A stretch of DNA of 64,000 nucleotides from Roseateles sp. YR242 (GTDB taxonomy: Bacteria > Pseudomonadota > Gammaproteobacteria > Burkholderiales > Burkholderiaceae_C), in the NCBI RefSeq assembly GCF_900109745.1, contig NZ_FOAV01000019.1, forward strand, positions 1-64,000, given 5' to 3'. Positions 44,899 through 53,774 of this stretch are shown here, in pieces (within the stretch, counting starts at the first letter, position 1; each line of letters starts with the position of its first letter). Made by a program: the position numbers and the translations under genes. The notes under the pieces are model-generated. The model was given only the letters and a program-made list of their open reading frames with translations, was not told where the DNA came from and did not search any database.

Positions 44899-45519
44899 TC
44901 ATTTCAGCTCGAAGCGCTCCAGCAGCGTTGCCAGTTCCGCCGCCGAGCGCAGCCCCAGCTTCGTGAAGGCGCGGGCGCGGTGGACTTCCACCGTGCGGAT
45001 GGCAATGCCGAGTTCATCGGCCACCTGCTTGTTCAGCTTGCCCGCGGCGACCCTGAGCGCCACCTCACGCTCGCGGTCGGTGAGCGTGGCCAGACGATGG
45101 GCGGCATCGGCATGCGCCACGGCCTCGCGGTGCCGGTGGGTGTCCAACGCGAGCGCACGTTGAACCTTGTTGACCAGCGCCTGATCGTTGAACGGCTTCT
45201 CGACGAAATCCACCGCCCCCTTCTGCATGGCGTCCACCGCCATCGGGATGTCGCCGTGACCGCTCAGGAAGATCACCGGCAGCGTCACGCCCCGGTTGAT
45301 GAGTTCGTCATGCACCTGCAGGCCGGACAGTGGCTCCATGCGCACATCCAGCACGATGCAGCCCATGGGGTCCGGCTGGGCATCCAGCACGTCCAGGAAT
45401 TCCTGCCCGCTCGCATGCGCCTGCACGCGCAGGCCATGGGAGCGCATCAGGAAAGCCAGCGCGTCCCGCACAGCCGCTTCGTCATCCACCAGGTGGACCG
45501 TGGACTGGATGTCCGTCAT
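44899..45519 (-). CDS. dctR: FixJ/LuxR-type response regulator, DctR-like
   Basis: 206 residues with a receiver domain (D12-D13-E14, phospho-acceptor D58, switch Lys in FVEKPF) and a C-terminal LuxR/FixJ helix-turn-helix (LTDREREVALRVAAGKLNK, then GIAIRTVEVHRARAFTKLG). Its ATG overlaps the stop of the kinase gene (ATGA). The pair is divergent from a dctPQM TRAP transporter, the arrangement known for DctS/DctR in Rhodobacter capsulatus, so it probably activates that operon when C4-dicarboxylates are present. Confidence 0.88.
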   Translation of the reverse strand: MTDIQSTVHLVDDEAAVRDALAFLMRSHGLRVQAHASGQEFLDVLDAQPDPMGCIVLDVRMEPLSGLQVHDELINRGVTLPVIFLSGHGDIPMAVDAMQKGAVDFVEKPFNDQALVNKVQRALALDTHRHREAVAHADAAHRLATLTDREREVALRVAAGKLNKQVADELGIAIRTVEVHRARAFTKLGLRSAAELATLLERFELK

Positions 45520-47495
45520 GGGGTGTTCTCCTTGTTCGCCGACGGAAGGACGGGGGCCGCTGCATCCTCCGCCACACCCTCCGCCAGGGCCACCAACGGC
45601 AGCGTGAAGCTGAGCCGCGCCCCTCCCAGGGGCCCGGTGCCCGCTTCCATCCCGCCATGGTGCGCTTCAATCACGGAGCGGCAAATGGCCAGCCCCATGC
45701 CCATGCCTTCCGGCTTGGTGGAGTAGAAGGCCGTCGTCAGCTGCTCGATGCCGCGCCCCTGCAGGCCCGGGCCGTTGTCGTCCACATCCACCCGCACGAA
45801 GCGCTGGCCCACCGCTGCAGCACTGATGCGGATGTGCGGCCGCGGCCCCGGCTGGGACCGCGCCTGCAACTCATCCGCGGCGTTGCGGATCAGGTTGATC
45901 AACACCTGCTCGATGAGCACGGCATCCGCATTCACCAAGGGCAGGTCCGCCGGCAAGGCCTGCTCCACCCGCAGACCACGCAGATCGCGCTTGAGCAGCG
46001 CCAGCACACGCGCCACGATGTCCGACATGGCACAGACCTCGGGCTGCGGTGCGCGGCGGGTCAGGAAGGCGCGGATGCGCTGCACGATGCGGCCGGCCTC
46101 TGCCGCCTGCTCACCCAGCCGGCGCAGCGCCTCCATCACCATGTCGTCCGTCGGCCCCCCCCGCTCCAGCGTGCGCAGTGCCCCCGCGTTGTAGCCAGCG
46201 ATGGCGGCCAGCGGCTGGTTGAGCTGATGCGCCAGCGCCGACGCCACTTCGCCCAAGGTGCTGAGCCGGGCCTGGTGGGCCAGCGCTTCGGTCTGGCGCC
46301 GCTCGCGTTCCTCGGCGAGCTTGCGGGCGCTGATGTCCACGATGGAGCCCATCCAGCCGATCTGCCGGCCGCCAGCATCCACCAGCGGCGCCTCGAAGAT
46401 CATGACCTCGATCACCCGGCCGTCGCTGCGCAGCCAGCGGGCCTCATACCCTTCACGCGGTGCGCCCCCTGCCATGTTGCGCTGGTGGCGGCGCAGGCTG
46501 TCTTCCATCTCGTCCGGCAGCCAGTACGGCATCGGCGGCAGGCTGCCGAGCAGTTCTTCGGGGCTGTAGCCCACCAGGTCGCAGAAGGCTCGATTGACGT
46601 GGGTGACGCGGCCCTCCAGGTCGCGCCCCCGCAGGCCCACGGTGAGCGAATCCTCCACCGCACGGCGCCACGCCGCTTCGGTTCTGGCCTCGCCTTCCGC
46701 GCGACGCACCTCCTGCATCTGGCGCCGCAGCATGGCACTGGCCAGCCCGGACAGCACGATGAACACACTCATGAGCGCCGCCGCCAGCGTGGTCCACCAG
46801 GGAATGTGACGGTCGCGCGTGTTGAGCTCCAGCCAGGTCTCGCGCATGGCCGGGTCCACACTGAGGCGGTAGCTCTGGGTGCCCACCGGAACGTCCTCGT
46901 TGCCGACCTGGGCCAGGCGCTGCCCCAGGCCATCCACCAGACGGACGTCGTATTTCTGGGCCAGCCACCAGGGCAGCGTCTGGCGCAGCAACGCGGTGGG
47001 GGCGAACCGAACCACCAGGCGGCCACCACCCGGGCGATCTGCGCTCCAGTGAGCGGTCACGCCGCCCTCGTCCAGGCTGACCCCGGCGCGCTCGCGTCGC
47101 GGGGCGATGGGCTGCGGGGCGATGGCTTGGGGCGGGAGTTGCGGTACATGCGCCACCACGCGGTTGTTGGCGTCCAGCACGGTGACGCTGACCCACAGCC
47201 GGCGCAAGCCCTCCGCCACGGCAGGATGGTTCAGCAGCACATGGTCATCCACGCCATGAGGCAACTGGGTGGCCAGCCGGTCCACCACCGCGTGCTCGGC
47301 GTTGAGCCAGTCGCTGATGCGCGCTTCCAGCGTCAGCGTGTCGGCAATCAGGGTGAGACGTTCCTCTTCCAGGTCCTGCGCATCGCTGTGGCGCAGCCAG
47401 GCCGCCACGGACGCGGCGAAGGCCAGCGCCAGCAGCAAGGGCAGCGCCCAACTGGCGCGCCGAACGGCCTCATATCCGGGGAACAGCAATCGCAT
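45516..47495 (-). CDS. dctS: Sensor histidine kinase, DctS-like
   Basis: A 659-residue membrane kinase. A first membrane helix (about 14-33) and a second one (about 235-258) enclose a periplasmic sensor domain of about 200 residues with PAS/Cache character. A cytoplasmic PAS domain (about 280-400), the phospho-His region (STLGEVASALAHQLNQPLAAI) and an ATPase domain (NLIRNAADEL, DNGPGL, MGMGLAI) follow. It is coupled to dctR and divergent from dctP with 182 bp between start codons. The ligand is likely a C4-dicarboxylate, inferred from context. Confidence 0.88.
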   Translation of the reverse strand: MRLLFPGYEAVRRASWALPLLLALAFAASVAAWLRHSDAQDLEEERLTLIADTLTLEARISDWLNAEHAVVDRLATQLPHGVDDHVLLNHPAVAEGLRRLWVSVTVLDANNRVVAHVPQLPPQAIAPQPIAPRRERAGVSLDEGGVTAHWSADRPGGGRLVVRFAPTALLRQTLPWWLAQKYDVRLVDGLGQRLAQVGNEDVPVGTQSYRLSVDPAMRETWLELNTRDRHIPWWTTLAAALMSVFIVLSGLASAMLRRQMQEVRRAEGEARTEAAWRRAVEDSLTVGLRGRDLEGRVTHVNRAFCDLVGYSPEELLGSLPPMPYWLPDEMEDSLRRHQRNMAGGAPREGYEARWLRSDGRVIEVMIFEAPLVDAGGRQIGWMGSIVDISARKLAEERERRQTEALAHQARLSTLGEVASALAHQLNQPLAAIAGYNAGALRTLERGGPTDDMVMEALRRLGEQAAEAGRIVQRIRAFLTRRAPQPEVCAMSDIVARVLALLKRDLRGLRVEQALPADLPLVNADAVLIEQVLINLIRNAADELQARSQPGPRPHIRISAAAVGQRFVRVDVDDNGPGLQGRGIEQLTTAFYSTKPEGMGMGLAICRSVIEAHHGGMEAGTGPLGGARLSFTLPLVALAEGVAEDAAAPVLPSANKENTP

Positions 47496-47677
47496 GTCAA
47501 AAGTGTAGGGAATCTCGGTGGCGGGGCCGTTGCGCGCAACCCCGTGGAGCTGCAGTGTCTCGCGAGGCGGGCGATTGGTACGCCGAAATCCCCGCTCATG
47601 TGGAAGTCCACAACTGGGCGGCAGCGCGTGAGATTTTCACAATCCGCCGCATTCCCAGAATTCCAACGGAGACCTCC

Positions 47678-48709
47678 ATGTCCGCTCCCCTGTCCACCCT
47701 CCTGCCCCGTCGCCTGCTGTTGTCCGCTGCCCTGGCGGTGGCGGGCCTGGCCACCGGCGCTGGTGCCTTCGCCCAGGCGCCCATCGTGATCAAGCTCAGC
47801 CACGTGGTGGCCCCGGACACGCCCAAGGGCAAGGGCGCCCAACGCTTCAAGGAGCTGGTGGAGGAGCGCAGCAAGGGCCGGCTGAAGGTGGAGGTCTACC
47901 CGAACAGCCAGCTCTACAAGGACAAGGAAGAGCTGGAGGCGCTGCAGCTGGGCTCGGTGCAGATGCTGGCACCGTCCCTGGCCAAGTTCGGTCCGCTGGG
48001 GGTGAAGGAGTTCGAGGTCTTCGACCTGCCCTTCCTCTTCAAGGATGACGCCGCCTTCCGCAACACCACCCAGACCCTGGGCATGGAGCTGTTCAAGAAA
48101 CTGGAGCCCAAGGGCATCAAGGGCCTGGCCTTCTGGGACAACGGCTTCCACATCATGAGCGCCAACAAGCCGCTGCACCATGTGGCGGATTTCAAGGGGC
48201 TGAAGATGCGCATCCAAAGCTCCAAGGTGCTGGACGCGCAAATGCGCGCCCTGGGCGCCATCCCGCAGGTGATGGCGTTCTCCGAGCTCTACCAGGCGCT
48301 GCAGTCGGGTGTGGTGGACGGCACCGAGGGTGTGCCGTCCAACTTCTACACGCAGAAGACCTATGAAGTGCAGAAGCACACCACGGTCAGCAACCACGGC
48401 CACCTGGCCTATGCGCTGATCATCAACAAGAAGTTCTATGACGGCCTGCCGGCCGACCTGCGTGCTGTTGTGGACAGCAGCGTGAAGGACGCCACCACCT
48501 ACGCCAACGCGATCGCCGCCACCGAGAACCAGCAGGCCATGGAGAAGATCAAGGCCAGCGGCAAGACCACCGTCTACACCCTGACGCCAGCGGAAGTGAA
48601 CGAATGGAAGCTGGCGCTGATGTCCGTGCACAAGGACATGGAAGGCCGCGTGGGCAAGGCGACGATCGAATCGGCCTACAAGGCCTCCGGCTTCGTCCTG
48701 CCGAAGTAA
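47678..48709 (+). CDS. dctP: TRAP transporter solute-binding protein DctP
   Basis: A 343-residue periplasmic binding protein from the ATG at 47678 (CGGAGA upstream), with a signal peptide (about 1-32, GAFA-Q). Family blocks are clear: KLSHVVAPDTPKGKGA, VEVYPNSQLYKDKEELEAL, the conserved Arg segment GLKMRIQSSKVLDAQ, and EGVPSNFYTQKTYEVQKH. The match to C4-dicarboxylate DctP is closer than to sialic-acid or ectoine types. It is followed by a perfect intercistronic palindrome, which would favour more DctP than membrane subunits. Confidence 0.94.
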   Translation: MSAPLSTLLPRRLLLSAALAVAGLATGAGAFAQAPIVIKLSHVVAPDTPKGKGAQRFKELVEERSKGRLKVEVYPNSQLYKDKEELEALQLGSVQMLAPSLAKFGPLGVKEFEVFDLPFLFKDDAAFRNTTQTLGMELFKKLEPKGIKGLAFWDNGFHIMSANKPLHHVADFKGLKMRIQSSKVLDAQMRALGAIPQVMAFSELYQALQSGVVDGTEGVPSNFYTQKTYEVQKHTTVSNHGHLAYALIINKKFYDGLPADLRAVVDSSVKDATTYANAIAATENQQAMEKIKASGKTTVYTLTPAEVNEWKLALMSVHKDMEGRVGKATIESAYKASGFVLPK

Positions 48710-48735
48710 GCACCTGAGCGCATCCCGGCGAGGGC

Positions 48736-48753
48736 CCCTGGATGCATCCAGGG
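48736..48753 (+). promoter_or_regulatory. Intercistronic hairpin between dctP and dctQ
   Basis: CCCTGGATGCATCCAGGG is a perfect 18-bp palindrome 27 bp after the dctP stop and 38 bp before the dctQ ATG, without a T run. Such hairpins stabilise the upstream mRNA or attenuate, matching the excess of binding protein needed by TRAP systems. Confidence 0.65.
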
Positions 48754-48790
48754 TGCGCAGCGTTTTGCCGTATTGATATTGGAGGGACCG

Positions 48791-49429
48791 ATGACCTTGA
48801 AATGGTTGGATCGGATCGAGGAGACGCTGATCAGCGTTCTCATGGGGGCGGCGACGCTGGTGATTGCGATGGCGGTGCTGCACCGCTTTCTCGCGGGCGT
48901 GCCCGTGCTGCAGGACTGGATCATCCGCATCGACGTGAGCTGGGCGCAGGAGCTGTGCATCTACATGTTTGTGTGGATGGCCAAGTTCGGCGCGGCGTAC
49001 GGCGTGCGCGCCGGCACCCACGTGGGTGTGGACGTGGTGGTTCGCAAGCTCAAGCCCGGGCATGCGAAGTATCTGGTGATGTTCAGCCTGCTGGCTGGCG
49101 CGGTGTTCACCGCCACCATCGGCACGCTGGGCGCCACCTTCGTGTGGGAGAACGGCGCGCATTACGCCTTCCTGCATGCCTTTGGCATGGACACCGGTGA
49201 GATTCCGGAAGGGCCGACCTCGCCGGACATGGAGATCCCGACCTGGATCGCCTACGCCTGTGTGCCGCTGGGCAGTTACCTGATGGGCTTCCGGTTCCTG
49301 CAGGTGCTCTGGCACTTCATCCAGACCGGCGACGTGCCGCACGCGGACCATGGCCATGTGGAGGGCGTCGACGACAACCCCTCCCTCGCCACGCCGACCG
49401 CGCTCGCTCAGGAGGAGCTCAAGCCATGA
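48791..49429 (+). CDS. dctQ: TRAP transporter small membrane subunit DctQ
   Basis: 212 residues from the ATG at 48791, fixed by GGAGG 7 bases upstream. Four membrane helices are visible, with the conserved VSWAQELCIYMFVWMAKFG segment after helix two. It stabilises the DctM subunit and completes the Na+-driven uptake complex. A loop of about 40 residues between the last two helices (MDTGEIPEGPTSPDMEIP) is somewhat long. Its stop overlaps the dctM start (ATGA). Confidence 0.93.
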   Translation: MTLKWLDRIEETLISVLMGAATLVIAMAVLHRFLAGVPVLQDWIIRIDVSWAQELCIYMFVWMAKFGAAYGVRAGTHVGVDVVVRKLKPGHAKYLVMFSLLAGAVFTATIGTLGATFVWENGAHYAFLHAFGMDTGEIPEGPTSPDMEIPTWIAYACVPLGSYLMGFRFLQVLWHFIQTGDVPHADHGHVEGVDDNPSLATPTALAQEELKP

Positions 49430-50754
49430 ACACCCTGATCATCTTCTCGCTGCTGGTGCTGCTGATGCTCACCGGCATGCCGATCTCGATCTCGCTGGGC
49501 CTGACGGTCCTGACCTATCTCTTCACGATGACCCAGGTGCCGATCGAGTCGGTGGCGCTGAAGCTGTTCACCGGCATCGAGAAGTTCGAGATCATGGCGG
49601 TGCCCTTCTTCATCCTGGCGGGCAACTTCCTGACCCATGGCGGGGTGGCCAGACGGATCATCCACTTCGCCAGCACCATGATCGGCCATTGGTATGGTGG
49701 GCTGGGCCTGGCGGGCGTGCTGGCCTGCGCCATGTTTGCCGCGATTTCGGGCTCGTCCGTGGCCACCGTGGTGGCCGTGGGTTCCATCATCCTGCCGGCC
49801 ATGACCAAGCAGGGCTACCCGAAACAGTTCGGGGCCGGGGTGGTGACCACGTCCGGCGCGCTGGGCATCCTGTTCCCGCCCTCCATCAACCTGGTGATGT
49901 TCTCCATCGCCACGGCCGGCATGTCGGCCACCGGCCCGCATGGGGAGATGGTGGGCACGGCCTCGGTGGGCCAGCTGTTCATGGCGGGTGTGGTGCCGGG
50001 CCTGGTGCTGTCGGTGCTGCTGGGCGTGACCACCTGGTACCGTGCCAAGAAGTATGACTACCCGCGCATGCCACGCGCCAGCTGGGGCGAACGCTTCCAG
50101 GCCTTCCGCGAGAGCTTCTGGGGCCTGATGCTGATCGTCGTGGTGATCGGCGGCATCTACAGCGGCAAGTTCACGCCGACCGAGGCCGCCGCCGTGGCCG
50201 CCGTGTACGCCTTCATCATCTCGGTCTTTGTCTACAAGGACATGGGGCTGAAGGATGTGCCACGGGTGCTGCTCAAGGCTGCCGCCATGAGCTCCATGCT
50301 GCTGTACATCATCACCAACGCGGTGCTGTTCAGCTTCCTGATGGCCTCGGAGCAGATTCCGCAGACGATGGCGGCCTGGATGTCCGCGCAGGGCTTTGGC
50401 CTGGTGGTGTTCCTGCTGCTGGTCAACATCATCCTGCTGGGTGCCGGCAACTTCATGGACCCGGCGGCCATTGTGCTGATCATGGCGCCCATCCTGTTCC
50501 CGGTGGCTGCCAAGCTGGGTGTGGATCCGGTGCACCTGGGCATCCTGATGGCGGTGAACATGGAAGTGGGGCTGTGCCATCCGCCGGTGGGGCTCAACCT
50601 CTACGTGGCGTCGGGAATCACCAAGATGGGGATCACCGAGCTGACGATGGCGGTGTGGCCCTGGCTGCTCACGATGCTGGGCTTCCTGGTGGTGGTCACT
50701 TACTGGCCGGCACTGTCGCTGATGCTGCCGAGGGCATTGGGATTGATGGGCTGA
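49426..50754 (+). CDS. dctM: TRAP transporter large permease DctM
   Basis: 442 residues with about 12 hydrophobic segments, the translocation subunit. Family motifs are present: AVPFFILAGNFLTHGG near 60-75, SGSSVATVVAVGSIILPAM (about 107-125), and late PPVGLNLYVASGITKMG. It overlaps dctQ by four bases. The full PQM set is intact and should import C4-dicarboxylates with Na+. A 9-bp tandem repeat and an intrinsic terminator follow. Confidence 0.95.
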   Translation: MNTLIIFSLLVLLMLTGMPISISLGLTVLTYLFTMTQVPIESVALKLFTGIEKFEIMAVPFFILAGNFLTHGGVARRIIHFASTMIGHWYGGLGLAGVLACAMFAAISGSSVATVVAVGSIILPAMTKQGYPKQFGAGVVTTSGALGILFPPSINLVMFSIATAGMSATGPHGEMVGTASVGQLFMAGVVPGLVLSVLLGVTTWYRAKKYDYPRMPRASWGERFQAFRESFWGLMLIVVVIGGIYSGKFTPTEAAAVAAVYAFIISVFVYKDMGLKDVPRVLLKAAAMSSMLLYIITNAVLFSFLMASEQIPQTMAAWMSAQGFGLVVFLLLVNIILLGAGNFMDPAAIVLIMAPILFPVAAKLGVDPVHLGILMAVNMEVGLCHPPVGLNLYVASGITKMGITELTMAVWPWLLTMLGFLVVVTYWPALSLMLPRALGLMG

Positions 50755-50759
50755 TTGGG

Positions 50760-50785
50760 ATGATGGGGATGATGGGGATGATGGG
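50760..50785 (+). repeat. 9-bp tandem repeat (ATGATGGGG) after dctM
   Basis: Three units at 50760-50768, 50769-50777 and 50778-50785 (last base C), starting 5 bp after the dctM stop. Non-coding here. The unit would read Met-Met-Gly if translated in one frame. Confidence 0.75.
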
Positions 50786-50817
50786 CTGACGCCCAGCATT
50801 GCCACACGCAAGACACG

Positions 50818-50842
50818 GGGGCCGCTGATGCGGCCCCTTTTT
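50818..50842 (+). terminator. Intrinsic terminator of dctPQM
   Basis: Perfect 8-bp GC stem GGGGCCGC/GCGGCCCC (50818-50825 and 50830-50837), TGAT loop, then five Ts. It lies 63 bp after the dctM stop. Confidence 0.9.
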
Positions 50843-51038
50843 CTTGGGCGCTGCCGCAGTGCCGCCAGCGCCACCGCAGGGGCGTTGGTGGAGCCTCGGC
50901 GGGACTTGCCATGCAGCCGCCAAAGCGAAACAAGCTGTGACAGCTCGACTTCCAGCCGTGAAGATGTCGGCGCATGGCCGCCCCTGTGCGTTGAGGAGCC
51001 TGCGCGGGCCGCTGCTAGAGTGCCCGCCGGGAGGATTC

Positions 51039-51578
51039 ATGAAAAGACTTTTGACCGCATGCGGCCTCGCGGCCTTGCTGAGTGCCTGCTCGATGTTCTC
51101 GCCCTACATGCGGCTGACACCTGGCGGCCAGGGCTATAGCGACGCACAGGTGGGGCCTGACACCTTCAAGGTCACCTTCCTGGCCACGGATGCCGGCGGC
51201 ATCACCACGGCCAACGACCTGGTGCTACTGCGCAGCGCGGAGGTCACGCTCACCCATGGCTTCCGCTACTTCGTCGTCACCAGCGAGGACCGGGACGTCA
51301 AGACGAGCAGTTTCGACATCGCGGCCCAGGAGACGACCCAGTCGAAGACCCAGGTCGTCAAGCGCGAGGAACCGGGCGTCCGCGAGCGCACAACGACCAC
51401 CACCACGACCTACACGCCGGCCAAGACGGTGGTGCTGAATCATCCCGAGGTGACGCAGTTGATCCGCTGCTATACCGAGCCGCCGAAGGACGCCGGGGGC
51501 CGCATGGTCTACGACGCCGACTTCCTCTGGAAGGAAATCGGCCGGACGTACAAGGTGGAGCGCCAGCCGGCGCGTTGA
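51039..51578 (+). CDS. Lipoprotein of the CC0125/CC1285 family (copy 1)
   Basis: 179 residues from the ATG at 51039 (GGGAGGATTC upstream). The lipoprotein signal ends in LSAC (C16). The family core is GYSDAQVGPDTFKVTF, LVLLRSAEVTLTHGFRYFVV, and, after a Thr/Lys-rich variable loop, QLIRCYTEPPKDAGGR. Relatives are envelope lipoproteins of unknown role. It is directly followed by a shorter paralogue with the same ribosome binding sequence. Confidence 0.85.
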   Translation: MKRLLTACGLAALLSACSMFSPYMRLTPGGQGYSDAQVGPDTFKVTFLATDAGGITTANDLVLLRSAEVTLTHGFRYFVVTSEDRDVKTSSFDIAAQETTQSKTQVVKREEPGVRERTTTTTTTYTPAKTVVLNHPEVTQLIRCYTEPPKDAGGRMVYDADFLWKEIGRTYKVERQPAR

Positions 51579-51622
51579 GAAGAAGCATTGCTGCAGGCCC
51601 GCAGCGGGCCGGGGAGGATTCC

Positions 51623-52138
51623 ATGAAGAAGTTGATCGCGATGTGCTCAGCCGTGCTGCTCGGGGGCTGCATGTTGGGGCCGTATTCGAAGCTGCTCGCC
51701 GGCCATGGCTATACCGATGTGCGGCTGGCCCCGGATGTCTTTCGGGTCACCTTCCTGGGCGGTGGCCTGGATGTCGGCCCGCGGATCGACGACCTGGTGC
51801 TGCTGCGCAGCGCGGAGGTGACATTGGCCCATGGCTACAGCTACTTTGTGGTCACGAGCGAAGAACGGGAAACCCGTGTCGGCAGCTACGACGAGCCTGG
51901 GGTGTCAACGACCACGGAGGTGGTGACCCGCAAGAAGGACGGCGAGCGCGAGGCGACCTCCAGCACCACCGCCACGGCCGCCAAGACGACCGAGGTCAAG
52001 CTGCCACGCGTGATGCAACTGATCCGCTGCTATACCGACGCCCCCAAGGATGCGGGCGGCCGGGTGATTCATGACGCCCGGGCGGTCTGGGCGACGGTGG
52101 GCGCGCGATACGGTGTGAAGCGGGCGCCGGAGCGTTGA
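51623..52138 (+). CDS. Lipoprotein of the CC0125/CC1285 family (copy 2)
   Basis: 171 residues from the ATG at 51623 (GGGGAGGATTCC upstream). The lipobox is LLGGC (C15). It has the same core as copy 1: GYTDVRLAPDVFRVTF, LVLLRSAEVTLAHGYSYFVV and QLIRCYTDAPKDAGGR. The central Thr-rich loop differs. The 45-bp gap and shared motifs show a tandem duplication followed by divergence; both are probably on one transcript and sit in the envelope. Confidence 0.85.
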   Translation: MKKLIAMCSAVLLGGCMLGPYSKLLAGHGYTDVRLAPDVFRVTFLGGGLDVGPRIDDLVLLRSAEVTLAHGYSYFVVTSEERETRVGSYDEPGVSTTTEVVTRKKDGEREATSSTTATAAKTTEVKLPRVMQLIRCYTDAPKDAGGRVIHDARAVWATVGARYGVKRAPER

Positions 52139-52156
52139 GACCGTTGCCCCGCAGCC

Positions 52157-52186
52157 GCGGCTGCGGCTGCGGCTGCGGCTGCGGCC
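52157..52186. repeat. GCGGCT hexamer repeat
   Basis: Four perfect GCGGCT units (52157-52180) plus a partial fifth, in the gap after the second CC0125-type lipoprotein. Simple-sequence repeat with no evident coding role. Confidence 0.8.
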
Positions 52187-52221
52187 CCAAGGCTCAGTCT
52201 TTATCGATCGGTAGTAAAAAA

Positions 52222-52240
52222 AGGCCGCATCGCGGCCTCT
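52222..52240. terminator. Bidirectional terminator between convergent lipoprotein genes
   Basis: Stem AGGCCGC/GCGGCCT (52222-52228 and 52232-52238) with loop ATC, preceded by seven As and followed by TCTTTC. It can serve the plus-strand pair and the minus-strand lipoprotein gene. A second hairpin, GCTGTCA-CGA-TGACAGC, lies at 52257-52273. Confidence 0.75.
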
Positions 52241-52290
52241 TTCGATCACCCACCCCGCTGTCACGATGACAGCGCGGGCCGGTCAGTTGG

Positions 52291-52875
52291 TCAGCGCTTC
52301 ACCGCAGCGCGGAAGTCCGCGTCATCCAGCAGCTTGCCGACCAGGCTCTTGTACAGCGCGCCGTATTGGTTGATGGCTGCCGGGATGGCAATGGCGCCCA
52401 CGAAGGACGAGTCCCACTTGGCGTCCACAGCAAGTTCCTTGTCGAAGACGACCTTGCCATCGCGCTTCACGCTGAAGCGGGCGGCCAGACGACCCGTGCC
52501 GGTGCCGATGGCAGCATCCACCTGGCTATCGGTCAGCAGGCCTTCGATGATCACCGGGCTGGCGGGATCCAGCAGACCGGCGGCCTTCAGCTCAGCACCG
52601 AGTTCTTCACGCAGTTGCAGCGAGAACGTTCCGGCGGAAGGCGACACGGACGAACCGCGCAGACCACCCACCGTGGTATCCATGTCCGCAGGCTTGCCCG
52701 GTGCCAGCTTGAAGACACCCAGTTGGGCCGGCCCCGCCGAAGCGGCACGCAGCTTTTCAACATTGGCAGCGCTCGCCACGGGCGGCGGAAGCTTTGCGGT
52801 CACACAGGCGGACAAGGCGGCCACTGCGGACAGGGCGAGAAGCAGGCGGGCAGCACGGATCGTTGACTTGATCAT
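52291..52875 (-). CDS. Unrecognised lipoprotein
   Basis: 194 residues with a lipoprotein signal peptide (lipobox LSAC at about C24). The mature part is a predicted alpha/beta domain with a Ser/Pro-rich segment and ends LLDDADFRAAVKR; no catalytic motif is seen. The pattern of short beta strands (VIIEGLLTDSQVD, ARFSVKRDGKVVFDKEL) resembles small envelope-assembly lipoproteins, but I cannot assign a family. It lies 98 bp downstream of another lipoprotein gene in the same direction. Confidence 0.75.
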   Translation of the reverse strand: MIKSTIRAARLLLALSAVAALSACVTAKLPPPVASAANVEKLRAASAGPAQLGVFKLAPGKPADMDTTVGGLRGSSVSPSAGTFSLQLREELGAELKAAGLLDPASPVIIEGLLTDSQVDAAIGTGTGRLAARFSVKRDGKVVFDKELAVDAKWDSSFVGAIAIPAAINQYGALYKSLVGKLLDDADFRAAVKR

Positions 52876-52973
52876 GATTCAGAATCGCTTGATGGAGAGG
52901 AAATGACTAAGGTGGGCCTCCCCGCCGTACGGCGAGGAGCGCCGGGAAACAGCCTGACGAGTCGCGGGCTGGA

Positions 52974-53588
52974 TTACTTGAAGGCGGTGTCGTGGGTGAC
53001 GTCGTTCAGCACCTGGCTCACGACCTGGCGCATCATCAGCGTGACGGCTTCTTCGGCACTGGCAGCCTTGGTACCGTTCGCCGGGGTACCGGCGGTGGCG
53101 CCCATCGTCGTGTAGATGGCGTGACGCGCCTTCTTCACGATTGGCTCTGTAGCGCCCGGTGCCCGGTAGGTGGCCGTGCAGATATAGCCGTCACCAACCT
53201 GGGACCCGGCCAGCCCGAGAGTCAGGCCTGTCGCGAAGCCTTTGCTGAAGGCGTCGTCGGTCAGAACGACATTGTTCAGAACAATGCTTAGCGACGCGCC
53301 TCCGGCCACAGGGCCTTCAGACACCTCGCTAAAGACGCCGCTGCCCCGCACCTGGTCAGCCAGGCGTGCCTTCAAATGGGCCGAGGCCTGCTGGTTCAGC
53401 ACGCCTTTTGTCTGGAATTCAAAGAACAGTTGGACAGGCTGAGGCTGCGCCGGTTTTTGATAGGCCGAGACCGGCACCTCAGGCGTCGCGTTGTCGACAT
53501 AGAAGTTGGCGCAACCGGTGAGGCTGGCTGTCATCACGACAGCAGCGAACGCCCGCAGGATTCCCGCGCGGCGAATGATGGCAAGCAT
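52974..53588 (-). CDS. Unrecognised lipoprotein
   Basis: 204 residues from the ATG at 53588 (GAGGGA upstream). Signal peptide with lipobox LTGC at about C23. The mature protein has VQLFFEFQTKGVLNQQASAHLKARL, a hydrophobic Gly-rich loop (GFATGLTLGLAGS) and a C-terminal helix. Two features, QVRGSGVFSEV and the following beta strands, resemble lipoproteins that bind outer-membrane complexes, but the family is not recognised. It may share a transcript with the lipoprotein downstream. Confidence 0.75.
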   Translation of the reverse strand: MLAIIRRAGILRAFAAVVMTASLTGCANFYVDNATPEVPVSAYQKPAQPQPVQLFFEFQTKGVLNQQASAHLKARLADQVRGSGVFSEVSEGPVAGGASLSIVLNNVVLTDDAFSKGFATGLTLGLAGSQVGDGYICTATYRAPGATEPIVKKARHAIYTTMGATAGTPANGTKAASAEEAVTLMMRQVVSQVLNDVTHDTAFK

Positions 53589-53774
53589 GTGTTTTCCCTC
53601 GCGCCGCGGTTCAATTGTGTCTTGATTGAAATAACCGGGCGGACGCGAATATAGCGTCCCTGCCATCTCCATCAACAGCTGCCCATCGCTATTGGTTGGG
53701 ATGCCACGACACCACCCCGAAGGGTGATTGCCGCTCCCCGCAGAATCGGAGAGCGGAAGTGATGCAGAGCTTGC

